DNA of 19,954 bases from CAZGLK01 sp964526375 (GCA_964526375.1 CAZGLK010000010.1:1-19954); one strand, 5' to 3'. Numbered from the stretch's first letter, positions 1 through 6,495 are shown. Notes: generated by a model from the letters alone, not told the origin. Program-made: numbers and translations.

Positions 1-77
1 GATTACAATACGGCTTATTCCGCTCCTCGTTTTTTCCTTGAATTGCATCCAAACGGGTAAGTCCTACAACCAATAGT
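1..77. other. Left-edge noncoding stretch
   Basis: No reading frame or RNA gene is recognisable here. It is probably the tail of an intergenic spacer ahead of the promoter at 78-107. There is a short T-run near 31-36 but no convincing hairpin in front of it. Confidence 0.4.
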
Positions 78-107
78 TTGACCCAACAAGAGCTGCTCTT
101 GTAGAAT
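78..107 (+). promoter_or_regulatory. Sigma70-type promoter of the small membrane-protein operon
   Basis: A -35 box TTGACC (78-83) and a -10 box TAGAAT (102-107) are separated by 18 bp. The ATG of the first ORF lies only 6 nt after the -10 box, so the transcript is predicted to be leaderless or nearly so. The spacer holds a perfect dyad, annotated separately. The boxes are read directly; activity is inferred. Confidence 0.65.
86..102. promoter_or_regulatory. Perfect dyad in promoter spacer, possible operator
   Basis: ACAAGAGC-T-GCTCTTGT is a 17-bp palindrome with 8-bp arms around one base. It fills the -35/-10 spacer and touches the first base of the -10 box. A dimeric repressor bound here would block RNA polymerase. 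It does not match the usual LexA, Fur or CopY boxes as I know them. The repressor is unknown. Confidence 0.5.
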
Positions 108-113
108 GAAGCT

Positions 114-305
114 ATGCAACTCAATCAGGAACAAATTGATACTCTGGCCAGATATTTTTCTGACTTATCCAAAATTCTTTTTGGTTCCACCGTGCTCGGA
201 TTTTTCATCCCCTCGGCCGAAACGCAGATTGCGCTCTCCGTATTCATTGTCGGTGCTCTAGCAACTATATCCTGTTTGATATTCAGTCTAAAATTACTCA
301 AATAA
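114..305 (+). CDS. Small two-helix membrane protein, unrecognised
   Basis: This 63-residue protein is not assigned to a family. A short polar N-terminus (about residues 1-17) is followed by two hydrophobic segments, roughly residues 18-33 and 38-60, ending in a Lys-containing tail. It looks like a helical-hairpin inner-membrane protein. The start is fixed by a promoter whose -10 box ends 6 nt upstream; there is no Shine-Dalgarno sequence. It is the first of three tiny hydrophobic ORFs with only 2 nt between successive genes, so they are probably cotranscribed. Function unknown. Being an ORF by chance is unlikely given the matched promoter and the tandem arrangement. Confidence 0.65.
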   Translation: MQLNQEQIDTLARYFSDLSKILFGSTVLGFFIPSAETQIALSVFIVGALATISCLIFSLKLLK

Positions 306-307
306 AA

Positions 308-391
308 ATGAACAATTTATCCATAGCTTACCTTATTATTACCGTCGTGGCTACGATAATTTTTATAATAGCCATGAGAGCCAAAAAATAA
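308..391 (+). CDS. 27-residue single-pass membrane microprotein
   Basis: This very short frame starts 2 nt after the stop of the 63-residue gene and ends 2 nt before the next ATG. It encodes about five polar residues, one hydrophobic helix (about residues 6-22, rich in Ile and Val) and a basic tail with Arg and two Lys. The positive-inside rule predicts an outside N-terminus and a cytoplasmic tail. No family is recognised. It resembles in form the small regulatory or structural subunits that accompany membrane complexes, but no partner is visible here. The tight spacing on both sides is the main evidence that it is real. Confidence 0.5.
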   Translation: MNNLSIAYLIITVVATIIFIIAMRAKK

Positions 392-393
392 CT

Positions 394-489
394 ATGAAAG
401 ATGTCATTTTCTATGTCGTTGCCGCAGTGGTTTTTATTATCGCCTTTGGGGTAGGGTTTTTTTATGATCCCAAATCCCGCAAGCCGTAA
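394..489 (+). CDS. 31-residue single-pass membrane microprotein
   Basis: This is the third ORF of the tandem set. It has a two-charge N-terminus (Lys2, Asp3), one hydrophobic helix rich in Val, Phe and Gly (about residues 4-23) and a polar basic tail ending Ser-Arg-Lys-Pro. The start lies 2 nt after the preceding stop. No homologous family is recognised. As with its neighbour, the evidence is the pattern: three consecutive hydrophobic ORFs with minimal spacing behind one promoter. The function may be to act together in the membrane, but that is inference. A conservation test would decide whether this is a gene. Confidence 0.45.
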   Translation: MKDVIFYVVAAVVFIIAFGVGFFYDPKSRKP

Positions 490-490
490 G

Positions 491-624
491 CCCCATTAGA
501 ACGGGCGCTTCGCGATCGGCTGATGGGAACATTACACTTCCATCAGCTGTCTCTGTCACTACCGCCGACCCGCTTCGCCGTAGCTTCAGCGAGGCGAGCA
601 GGAATCAGCGGCGTTCTAACGGGG
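491..624. repeat. Inverted-repeat element with 13-bp ends
   Basis: The ends are CCCCATTAGAACG (491-503) and its inverse CGTTCTAACGGGG (612-624), 12 of 13 matching. Nested inside are a GCTGATGG/CCATCAGC hairpin pair (about 518-547) and a GC-rich palindromic block (about 569-601) that resembles the one inserted in topA at 12543-12572. The layout is that of a small mobile or structured intergenic repeat. No coding sequence is visible. Confidence 0.55.
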
Positions 625-640
625 TAAACCGCCAACCCAA

Positions 641-662
641 AAAGAGGATTATTATCCTCTTT
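641..662 (-). terminator. Intrinsic terminator downstream of ftsA
   Basis: AAAGAGGAT and ATCCTCTTT form a perfect 9-bp stem with a 4-nt loop. Read on the minus strand, the stem runs into a T-tract (five Ts at the boundary of stem and downstream sequence). It lies about 75 bp after the ftsA stop and probably ends the leftward transcript. Confidence 0.6.
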
Positions 663-736
663 CCAATTTCCAGGTTTCCAAATCCCGCGATCGCTGGAAA
701 TAGAAACCTATCTGCTCATCTGCCCCCACTGCCCAA

Positions 737-1996
737 CTACGGCACCAGATCGTAAAACCATTCCTTAATTTTAGCCCACCAGTTACCGGCTAAAACCATT
801 TCGGCCGCCAGCGGCTTTTTCTGCCGGGCGTTTTCGTAGTCGTACTGCCACAGCAGGAGGCCAGCCAGAGTGGCGAAGTCCGAATCAAAAACCTCGTTAA
901 AATCGGATTTGATATTTCTAATCCGCCCCAGCTCCACCGGCAGTTTGAGCCGCCTTTTGGCCAGCTCCGCCATGCCCTCCATTTTTACGCCGCCGCCCAC
1001 CAGCACCGCTCCCGCCGGCAGAAGGCCGGCCTTACCAATCCGTTTAAGCTCCTCATTCACCAAGCCAAAAATCTCACTGGCCCGGGCCTCAATAATGCGG
1101 GCCAGTTCCCATTTGGGCAATACCAAATTATCCGTGCCCCAATCGGCTAAAACCGCCTGCTCTCTTTTAGAAACCAGCGCCGACAGCGAGCAGCCGTGCT
1201 CCACTTTAATTTTTTCCGATATCTCCGGCGACACCTTAAAACCAATGGCCACATCGTCGGTGATGCGACCGGCGCCAACCGGCAACACCTCGGCGTGTTT
1301 TAAGTTGGACTCTTCCCAAACAGACAAACTGGTGGTGCTGGCGCCAATATCCAAAACCACCGCGCCCAACTCGCGCTGCTTTTTGGTGAGCACAGCGCCG
1401 GCTCCGGCCAAGGGCGTATAGACCCAATTATCCACAGCCAGGCCGGCTTCCTGGAAAGCCTTTTTAACCAAACGCAGAACCGGCGTGGAACCCAAAACCA
1501 AAGTTACGGCCGCCTCCAAACGCACGCCCTTCATGCCCACCGGATCTTTGACGCCCTCTTCGCTGTCAACCCGATATTCCAGCGGTATAACATGAACAAT
1601 CTCCCGATTGAGCGGTAAAGACACGGCCCGAGCCGATTCCAGCACCCGCATTACGTCTTCATAAGCTATTTCACCATCGGCGCGGGAGACTGCCACCGAG
1701 CCCCGCGAGCTCATCAATTTAAAATGAGGACCGCCCAAGCCCACCACCAAGCGGGATATTTTAACATTGCCGCTCTTAGACGCCAACACCACCGCCTCCT
1801 TTATGGAATCAGTTACTTCTTTAAGATCAATCACCTGCCCGCGCCTAATGCCCCGGGCCGCGCTCTGGCCCAAAGCAATCACTCGCAAACCGGCCTCACC
1901 GGCGCGTTGCGAAGAAGCCGAATCAACCAGCAGGGTCGCTACCCGAACCTGGTGCGAACCTAGGTCTAAAGCGGTAATGATGCGTTCGCGAGACAC
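737..1996 (-). CDS. ftsA: Cell division protein FtsA
   Basis: FtsA is an actin-fold ATPase that tethers FtsZ filaments to the membrane. The N-terminal phosphate-1 motif (ALDLGSHQVRVA), the second phosphate motif (VVLDIGASTTSLSV) and the adenosine motif (AVLVGGGVKMEGM) are all present, with the SHS2/1C region between the first two. The C-terminus is Trp- and Lys-rich (NWWAKIKEWFYDLV), a typical amphipathic membrane-anchoring helix. I choose a GTG start at 1996 (419 residues) because an upstream ATG at 2029 would add a hydrophobic stretch encoded by the adjacent repeat block and absent from the family. There is no ftsZ next to it on this window. It is the last gene of a leftward series and a terminator follows at 641-662. 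Confidence 0.93.
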   Translation of the reverse strand: MSRERIITALDLGSHQVRVATLLVDSASSQRAGEAGLRVIALGQSAARGIRRGQVIDLKEVTDSIKEAVVLASKSGNVKISRLVVGLGGPHFKLMSSRGSVAVSRADGEIAYEDVMRVLESARAVSLPLNREIVHVIPLEYRVDSEEGVKDPVGMKGVRLEAAVTLVLGSTPVLRLVKKAFQEAGLAVDNWVYTPLAGAGAVLTKKQRELGAVVLDIGASTTSLSVWEESNLKHAEVLPVGAGRITDDVAIGFKVSPEISEKIKVEHGCSLSALVSKREQAVLADWGTDNLVLPKWELARIIEARASEIFGLVNEELKRIGKAGLLPAGAVLVGGGVKMEGMAELAKRRLKLPVELGRIRNIKSDFNEVFDSDFATLAGLLLWQYDYENARQKKPLAAEMVLAGNWWAKIKEWFYDLVP

Positions 1997-2008
1997 AATG
2001 ATCAGAAA

Positions 2009-2113
2009 AATCCAAATCTCAAAATCCAAATGTCAAATAAATATCAAAATCCAAAAAATTTTGGCCCTGGGATTTTAGATTTGGTTTGACATTTGAGCTT
2101 TGGAATTTGAGTT
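2009..2113. repeat. Heptamer-repeat inverted element between ftsA and ybeY
   Basis: The left arm (2009-2054) reads as heptamers ending in CAA: AATCCAA, ATCTCAA, AATCCAA, ATGTCAA, one 11-mer, then AATCCAA. The right arm (2086-2113) carries the same kind of unit inverted: TTGACAT, TTGAGCT, TTGGAAT, TTGAGTT. An inverted CCAAAA/TTTTGG core lies between. The element reaches the first base of the ybeY stop codon and abuts the 5' end of ftsA. Confidence 0.7.
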
Positions 2114-2517
2114 TATCTTCCAAGTATAACCCCCAACTTATTCAGTATTCTTGTTTCGGTGTTCTCCATCACCTCTGTATCCTTCCGGGTATCATGCCCA
2201 TATCCAGCTAAGTGCAATATACCATGAACCACCAAGCGAGTCATCCAGTTTTTTTGTGTAAAACCATACTTTTTGGCTTCGGCTTTGATTACACTGGGGC
2301 AAAGTACCACATCGCCTGCCCCGAGTTCGTTCGAGGGGCCCGTCTCAAAACTCAAAACATTGGTGGGGTGATTGCGGCCGCGATACCTTTTGTTAAGCTG
2401 GCGCATCTTCTGGGACGAAACAAAAACAAGGCCGAACTCCCGAACCGCCTTGCTTTTGGGTAACACAGAGTTTACCGCTCTTAAGATTCTGCTTTTATTT
2501 ACCCCGTAGGCAAGCAT
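2113..2517 (-). CDS. ybeY: Endoribonuclease YbeY (rRNA maturation/quality control)
   Basis: YbeY is a zinc-dependent single-strand RNase involved in 16S rRNA 3'-end maturation and ribosome quality control. The family motif H-x3-H-x5-GH is complete: His98, His102 and His108 in HGILHLAGYGHD. The conserved upstream segment NKRYRGRNHPTNVLSF carries the basic residues of the active cleft. At 134 residues it is slightly short for the family (about 150), and the shortening is at the N-terminus. A simple-sequence repeat region lies immediately upstream and a heptamer element immediately downstream, so it may be a separate transcription unit from yqeY. Confidence 0.92.
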   Translation of the reverse strand: MLAYGVNKSRILRAVNSVLPKSKAVREFGLVFVSSQKMRQLNKRYRGRNHPTNVLSFETGPSNELGAGDVVLCPSVIKAEAKKYGFTQKNWMTRLVVHGILHLAGYGHDTRKDTEVMENTETRILNKLGVILGR

Positions 2518-2563
2518 TTTTCGGAAAAACTCGGAAAACTCAGATAGTCAGTGCTTCAGAGTT

Positions 2564-2719
2564 TCTGATAATCTTAGGACTTACGCGTTTGCCTGTAAAC
2601 CGTCATTCTGAACGCAGTGAAGAATCTCAACCATACGCATTTTCTCGCCATTTCCGCCTTAGAGATCCTTCGCTGCCGCTCAGGATGACGCAAACGCGTA
2701 AGTCCTAAATCTGATAATC
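2564..2719. mobile_element. MITE-like palindromic element with flanking direct repeats
   Basis: The element (2575-2707, 133 bp) has perfect 18-bp terminal inverted repeats, TAGGACTTACGCGTTTGC and its inverse. It is flanked by a 10-bp direct repeat TCTGATAATC (2564-2573 and 2710-2719), as expected for a target-site duplication. The interior is itself a long imperfect palindrome built on GTCATTCTGA...GAAGAATCTC, a word common in bacterial intergenic repeats. It has no coding capacity, so transposition would need an enzyme supplied in trans. Surrounding sequence (2518-2563 and 2720-2758) is made of loosely repeated ACTCGGAAAACTCAG words. Confidence 0.75.
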
Positions 2720-2758
2720 AGATGGTCTGATATTCTGAGTACTTCCGAGTTTTCTGAA

Positions 2759-3214
2759 TCATTCCAACATCGGCTCAAGTATCGTCTTGACTCGGCCGCC
2801 CTCCGCCCGGCCGCCCAGTTCCTTTACTGCCGCGCCCATTATTCTGCCAAAATCTTTTTTAGATCTGGAGCCGACCTCGTCCAAAACTTTCTCAACCGCC
2901 GCCTTAATCTCGGCGTCGCTGGCCTGCGGCGGCAAGTATTTTTTTAAAATCTCGGCTTCCTGTTCTTCACCCGCAGCCCGATCGGCTTGGCCCGCCTGCT
3001 TAAAAGCCGCGCTGGAATCTAAACGTTTTTTAACCTCGGCGCGGATAACCTCCTGCACCTCCGTATCACTTAGACCTTCTTCCTTTTTTCTTTTTTCTAT
3101 CTCCTTATTCTGAACGGCCGATTTCAACATGCCCAAAACCGACCGCCTAAAAGCATCTCCGGCCTTAAGCGCCTCTTTCAAATCGACATTGATTTGTTCT
3201 TTTAAGGAATTCAT
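2759..3214 (-). CDS. GatB/YqeY-domain protein
   Basis: The 151-residue product matches the GatB/YqeY family. The opening segment (LKEQINVDLKEALKAGD) is followed by a charged helical middle (VQNKEIEKRKKEEGLSD), EAEILKKYLPPQ, and a C-terminal helical domain ending GGRAEGGRVKTILEPML. The family shares its C-terminal domain with the GatB subunit of the amidotransferase that forms Gln-tRNA or Asn-tRNA, so a tRNA-linked role is plausible but not established for the stand-alone form. Its ATG overlaps the TGA of the upstream toxin gene (ATGA), which implies translational coupling to the toxin-antitoxin pair. Length is normal for the family. Confidence 0.9.
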   Translation of the reverse strand: MNSLKEQINVDLKEALKAGDAFRRSVLGMLKSAVQNKEIEKRKKEEGLSDTEVQEVIRAEVKKRLDSSAAFKQAGQADRAAGEEQEAEILKKYLPPQASDAEIKAAVEKVLDEVGSRSKKDFGRIMGAAVKELGGRAEGGRVKTILEPMLE

Positions 3215-3486
3215 TTTAACAGCCAGCTTTTACTATATATCCTATCATGATGATCAAAATCCAATAACCTTATTTCTAAACCCTTAATCTCATAAACCAA
3301 CACAAACGAATCAACCTGCACTCTGCGGTAATTCCGCAAAACATTCCTTAACGGTTTACCCAAAATTGGTTCTCTGACTACCTTGCTAATCTGCTTCTCT
3401 AATCTGGTCAACAAAACAGGATTTCTGGCTTTAAGCTTCTTGAGTATTTCGTTAAAGCGCGGCGCTAAAACAATAACGTAAGACAT
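3211..3486 (-). CDS. RelE/ParE-family toxin
   Basis: This 91-residue protein has the size and pattern of the RelE/ParE superfamily: an N-terminal strand (YVIVLAPRF), two basic helices (EILKKLKARNPVLLTRLEKQ), then strands carrying LRNVLRNYRRVQVDSFVLVYEI and a C-terminal DFDHHDRIY segment. RelE members cut mRNA on the ribosome and ParE members poison gyrase; the sequence alone does not say which. The start overlaps the antitoxin stop as ATGA, and the stop overlaps the yqeY start in the same way. This is a standard operon order of antitoxin then toxin, here wedged upstream of a housekeeping gene. Confidence 0.8.
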   Translation of the reverse strand: MSYVIVLAPRFNEILKKLKARNPVLLTRLEKQISKVVREPILGKPLRNVLRNYRRVQVDSFVLVYEIKGLEIRLLDFDHHDRIYSKSWLLK

Positions 3487-3719
3487 CAGACGTTCTTCAA
3501 ATAAGCCTTCAATTCTTTTAGGCTGCGCAGTCGCCTGCCACCGCCTTCATCCAGAATTCTGGATTGTTTCTCCAGCCTCTTTATGATAGCCGGCCTAATC
3601 TCATCTTTCGACAATTCCAAAACAGCCTCTTTCAAAGTAGAAACTTCCATCTCTATATTAGTTTGCTTTCTAAGCAATTCCCTATAATCTTTCTTATCAA
3701 GAATTGTTGTGCTTGACAT
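3486..3719 (-). CDS. Antitoxin of the RelE/ParE-type pair
   Basis: The product is a small, highly charged protein of 77 residues from the ATG at 3719. A short N-terminal part (SSTTILDKKDYRELLRKQ) is followed by helical segments and a Lys/Arg-rich C-terminal tail (RRLRSLKELKAYLKN) that could wrap the toxin. The assignment rests mainly on position: it directly precedes, and overlaps by ATGA, a RelE/ParE-like toxin gene. An ATG at 3737 would add six residues; a weak GAGG about 12 nt before the inner ATG favours 3719 slightly. The DNA-binding domain type is not clear to me. Confidence 0.65.
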   Translation of the reverse strand: MSSTTILDKKDYRELLRKQTNIEMEVSTLKEAVLELSKDEIRPAIIKRLEKQSRILDEGGGRRLRSLKELKAYLKNV

Positions 3720-3760
3720 ATAAATATGTGTCCTCAAAAATTATCTTTCTTAAAGATGTT

Positions 3761-3792
3761 TGTCATCGTAATTGTCATAGTCATTGTCATCT
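3761..3792. repeat. GTCAT-type simple repeat after rpsU
   Basis: Degenerate tandem GTCATN units lie between rpsU and the antitoxin gene. The same words occur at 4426-4462 and 4481-4516, making three neighbouring spacers of one repeat type. Confidence 0.55.
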
Positions 3793-4044
3793 CTTCTTCT
3801 TTATTTTACCCAAATCAATTTTCTGCCCCGGCTCCAGCTCGCCCAATTTGATTAACTGCGAGCGCAGTTCGCGTAATTCACTCCGCCGCCGGGCGCTTAC
3901 TTTCTGCTGGCGCTTGGTGGGCGGCTTGCGGTAAAACATCTGCCGGCGCGAGCGCATCAAAACGCCGCTTTGCCTGACTTTTTTGGTAAAACGGCGCAAT
4001 AAGTTTAAGGTGGATTCTTTGTCTTTCTTTCGTAGTTCTATCAT
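3787..4044 (-). CDS. rpsU: Small ribosomal subunit protein bS21
   Basis: bS21 is a small basic protein of the 30S platform near the anti-Shine-Dalgarno end of 16S rRNA. The 85-residue product has the family pattern: residues STLNLLRRFTKKVRQSGVL followed by a very basic stretch (MRSRRQMFYRKPPTKRQQKVSARRR). It has a C-terminal extension of about 20 residues (ELEPGQKIDLGKIKKKR) beyond the minimal bacterial form. No Shine-Dalgarno is visible before the ATG, which is preceded by a CTTATAAG-type repeat at 4045-4080. Its closeness to hisS and lepB is ordinary for a compact genome. Confidence 0.88.
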   Translation of the reverse strand: MIELRKKDKESTLNLLRRFTKKVRQSGVLMRSRRQMFYRKPPTKRQQKVSARRRSELRELRSQLIKLGELEPGQKIDLGKIKKKR

Positions 4045-4080
4045 ATAGGTCTTATTGGTCCTATAAGACTTATAAGATTA
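4045..4080. repeat. CTTATAAG-type simple repeat
   Basis: The short spacer between rpsU and the HIT gene contains overlapping words GTCTTAT, GTCCTATAAG and ACTTATAAG. It is another instance of a spacer made of variations on one short phrase. No clear promoter is assigned. Confidence 0.45.
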
Positions 4081-4087
4081 TGGCAAT

Positions 4088-4420
4088 TTATGGCAACTGG
4101 ATTTTTTCTCCCGCCAACAAATGCAGGTGCAAATGATCAACTATCTGTCCTCCTTCGCGGCCAACATTAAAAACCAGTTTGTAGCCGGCCAGATTATTGT
4201 CCTGTGCTACTTTAACAGCTTTTTGAATAACCCGCAACACCACTGGCCAATCCTCGGCCGCCGCCTCTTTTAGCGAGCTAATGTGCTTTTTGGGCACGGC
4301 CAGCCAGTGGACACTGGCTTTGGGGTGAATGTCCTTAAAAACAACAACCGCCTCGTCTTCCGCAACGATTTCAGCTGGTATCTCATGCCGCGAGATTTTG
4401 CAAAAAATGCAATCCTCCAT
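4088..4420 (-). CDS. HIT-family nucleotide hydrolase (Hint-like)
   Basis: HIT proteins hydrolyse nucleoside phosphoramidates and related nucleotides. The catalytic motif is intact as His96-Leu-His98-Leu-His100 in DHLHLHLLAG, and the N-terminal EDCIFCKIS, with Cys4 and Cys7, is typical of the Hint branch. From ATG 4420 the protein has 110 residues, the usual length. A frame-open ATG at 4477 would add 19 residues, mostly alternating Val-Ile encoded by the hexamer repeat at 4426-4462; this is not credible as protein, so I reject it. The gene has no Shine-Dalgarno sequence: the repeat occupies the place where one would be. Confidence 0.92.
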   Translation of the reverse strand: MEDCIFCKISRHEIPAEIVAEDEAVVVFKDIHPKASVHWLAVPKKHISSLKEAAAEDWPVVLRVIQKAVKVAQDNNLAGYKLVFNVGREGGQIVDHLHLHLLAGEKIQLP

Positions 4421-4425
4421 AAATG

Positions 4426-4462
4426 TAACGATGACAATGACAATGACAATGACAATGACAAA
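4426..4462. repeat. (GACAAT)n hexamer tandem repeat
   Basis: About six tandem copies of GACAAT lie immediately upstream of the HIT start codon. On the minus strand they read TTGTCA per unit, 5 of 6 bases of a -35 box repeated every 6 bp. A related degenerate block follows at 4481-4516, at the hisS 3' end. Confidence 0.85.
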
Positions 4463-4511
4463 TGATTTTTTGGTCAAAAGTCATCGTCGAAAGTCATCGT
4501 CATCACCATTG

Positions 4512-5792
4512 TCATAAACCCTTCAATCTTTTCTTAATCTCCTCCATCAATTTAGCCTGGGGTATGGTTTCCTGCACACCCGAGGTCATATCGCGAATAA
4601 TAATTTCGTTGTCCAAGGCCTCTTTCTGGCCCAAAATCAAAGCCAACTTTACACCCAACTTGTCGGCAATTTTCATTTGAGATTTTATGGAGTGCCGGCT
4701 TAGCGATTCAGCCACTACGATGTTGTTGCGGCGAAATTCCTCCATCAACTTTAGGCTCTTCTTTTTGCCCAGATCGCCCAACTGCACCAAAAACAGCTTG
4801 GGTTGAGCCAGCTGGCTCACCCGCGCTTTGGCCTCTTTCATCTCGGCAATAATGCGCTCCACTCCGGCCGCCCAGCCCACCGCCGGCACATCTTTGCCGC
4901 CCAAAAGCTCGGCCAGACCGTCATAGCGGCCGCCCGAAGCCAGAGCCGATTGGGCTGACCGCTTTTCCTCAATATAAATTTCAAAAACCGTACGGGCGTA
5001 ATAATCCAAACCACGCACCAAATGGGGATTAAGCAAATAGGGTATTTCCAGCTCGTCCAAAAATTCCAAAACCTTTTTAAAGTGGCTGCGGCAGTTATCG
5101 CAAATATAATCCAAAATCTGGGGCGCCTTGCCGATAATTTCGCGGCAAGATTCGTTTTTGCAGTCCAAAATGCGCAAGGTATTAGCCTTGTAACGGCGCT
5201 GGCAGTTGGGGCAGAGTTTTCTTAATTGCGGCCGCAGGTAATCTTTAAGCATTTGGCGGTGCTTAACGCGGCAGACCTTGTCGCCCAAGCTGTTGATCTC
5301 GCAAATCAAGTTTTTAAGACCCAACTCTTTTAGAACGGTTAGGGCGAGCATTATCAGCTCGGCGTCCAAAACGGCGTCATCCACGCCCAGGGCTTCAAAA
5401 CCGAATTGATGAAACTGCCGAAAGCGGCCGGCCTGCGGGGTTTCGTGCCGAAACATGGGGCCTAAATAAAACACCTTAACCGGCTGGGGCAAACTTTCCC
5501 AGCCGTGTTCCAAATAGGCTCGCATTATGGGCGCAGTACCCTCGGGCCGCAAAACCAGCTCGTCGCCGCCTTTGGTTTTTAGAGCAAACATTTCCTTTTC
5601 CACTATGTCGCTGGCCTCGCCCAAACTGCGCTCAAAAATAGCCTGAAACTCCAAAATAGGAGTGGACACAAAACCAAAATCGTAGAATTTGGCCAGCTCC
5701 CCCGCCACCAATCGGATCTTGTCCCAATAGGGCTGATCCTCGGGCAAAATATCGTGCATGCCGGTTGGGGTGAAAAAGAGTTGTTTAGCCAT
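4512..5792 (-). CDS. hisS: Histidyl-tRNA synthetase
   Basis: A class II aminoacyl-tRNA synthetase of 426 residues that charges tRNA-His. Motif 2 is seen as FRHETPQAGRFRQFHQFG (residues 114-131), the histidine-specific loop as LVRGLDYYARTVFE (258-271) and motif 3 as GWAAGVERI (306-314). The C-terminal part (about 330-426) is the anticodon-binding domain. A Cys cluster in the insertion domain, Cys194, Cys197, Cys211 and Cys216, with a further CxxC at 231-234, may bind zinc. Start ATG 5792 gives the usual FFTPTGMHDILP opening. The last residues overlap a GTCATTGTCAT-type repeat at the 3' end. Confidence 0.96.
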   Translation of the reverse strand: MAKQLFFTPTGMHDILPEDQPYWDKIRLVAGELAKFYDFGFVSTPILEFQAIFERSLGEASDIVEKEMFALKTKGGDELVLRPEGTAPIMRAYLEHGWESLPQPVKVFYLGPMFRHETPQAGRFRQFHQFGFEALGVDDAVLDAELIMLALTVLKELGLKNLICEINSLGDKVCRVKHRQMLKDYLRPQLRKLCPNCQRRYKANTLRILDCKNESCREIIGKAPQILDYICDNCRSHFKKVLEFLDELEIPYLLNPHLVRGLDYYARTVFEIYIEEKRSAQSALASGGRYDGLAELLGGKDVPAVGWAAGVERIIAEMKEAKARVSQLAQPKLFLVQLGDLGKKKSLKLMEEFRRNNIVVAESLSRHSIKSQMKIADKLGVKLALILGQKEALDNEIIIRDMTSGVQETIPQAKLMEEIKKRLKGL

Positions 5793-5874
5793 TGCGATAG
5801 CTTCCTAGCTTACTAGGAATTAGCTTTCTAGGATCAGCAAACAAATTCTTCCTAAAGCCTAATAAGCTAATATC
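5793..5874. repeat. TAGCTTCCTAG-word repeat spacer
   Basis: The hisS-lepB spacer is composed of inverted and direct versions of AGCTTCCTAG, TTACTAGGAA and TAGCTTTCTAGGA, then CCTAATAAGCTAATATCCTAATA. The same words make up the spacer at 7548-7598 between the LCP gene and pth. Confidence 0.6.
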
Positions 5875-6429
5875 CTAATACGCCGGGCTCTTGATTGCCT
5901 GTGCCGCGTTGACCGGCCAGGCCCTTAGCCATGCCCGACCGACTATTAAATGCCGGGCCAGCGGCCCCCAGCGGCGCGAATCCGAAGAGGCGCCGCGGTT
6001 GTCACCCAGCACAAAATATTCATTTTCATCCAACTTTATTTTTATCTCCCCGGGCGTGGCTTGGTCCAGATAAAATTCATCCAGCTCAAAACCGGCGGGG
6101 CTAGCCTGATTGGCAACCGTCACCCGGCCGTCTTTGATTTCAATTGTCTCCTCGGGCAAGCCGATTAGGCGCTTAATGTAGTACTGATGGGGGTCTTGGG
6201 GAAAGCGGAACACCACCACATCGCCCCGCTTGGGCTCTTTGAAACGGTAGGAGACCTCATCAACAATCAAGTAATCCTTGTCGTGAAAATTGGGCACCAT
6301 GGAATCCCCGCGCACAAAAAAGGGCTGAACGATAAAATAGCGGATGGGCAGAATAATCAAAAGCGAGACAATTACAATCCGCGCCGTCTCGCCCAAAAAA
6401 CCAAATGTTTCTTTTAGAAATTGCTTCAT
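5875..6429 (-). CDS. lepB: Signal peptidase I
   Basis: Signal peptidase I cleaves signal peptides of exported proteins. One N-terminal transmembrane helix (about residues 16-36) anchors it. The Ser-Lys dyad is complete: Ser43 in RGDSMVPN and Lys86 in YYIKRLIGLP. Box E is GDNRGASSDSR (142-152). Length, 184 residues, is normal for single-pass forms. A candidate extended -10 box (TGTTATCAT on the minus strand, 6448-6440) lies 10 nt before the ATG, so the mRNA would have almost no leader. It is divergent from the LCP gene, with 81 bp between the two starts. Confidence 0.95.
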   Translation of the reverse strand: MKQFLKETFGFLGETARIVIVSLLIILPIRYFIVQPFFVRGDSMVPNFHDKDYLIVDEVSYRFKEPKRGDVVVFRFPQDPHQYYIKRLIGLPEETIEIKDGRVTVANQASPAGFELDEFYLDQATPGEIKIKLDENEYFVLGDNRGASSDSRRWGPLARHLIVGRAWLRAWPVNAAQAIKSPAY

Positions 6430-6439
6430 GATGAAGTGA

Positions 6440-6448
6440 ATGATAACA
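6440..6448 (-). promoter_or_regulatory. Candidate extended -10 box for lepB
   Basis: On the minus strand TG-T-TATCAT lies 10 nt upstream of the lepB ATG. No good -35 box accompanies it, as tolerated for extended -10 promoters. Inferred by analogy with several plus-strand genes of the window. Confidence 0.4.
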
Positions 6449-6495
6449 TTTTAAGCTACCGCCAGCAAATCGGCGAGGCTTCCCGCAACAAAACA

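Noticed and set aside
86..102. LexA box
   Set aside because: The dyad does not contain CTGT-N8-ACAG or the Gram-positive GAAC-N4-GTTC form.
870..1421. Long antisense ORF opposite ftsA
   Set aside because: It is a reverse-frame shadow of a well-supported gene, rich in Ser and Pro, with no family pattern.
1427..1435. DnaA box (TTATCCACA) as an origin marker near parAB
   Set aside because: It is a single match inside ftsA coding sequence with no cluster and no dnaA nearby.
4421..4477. N-terminal extension of the HIT protein
   Set aside because: The added residues are mostly Val-Ile translated from the hexamer repeat; the family start MEDCIFCKIS is at 4420.
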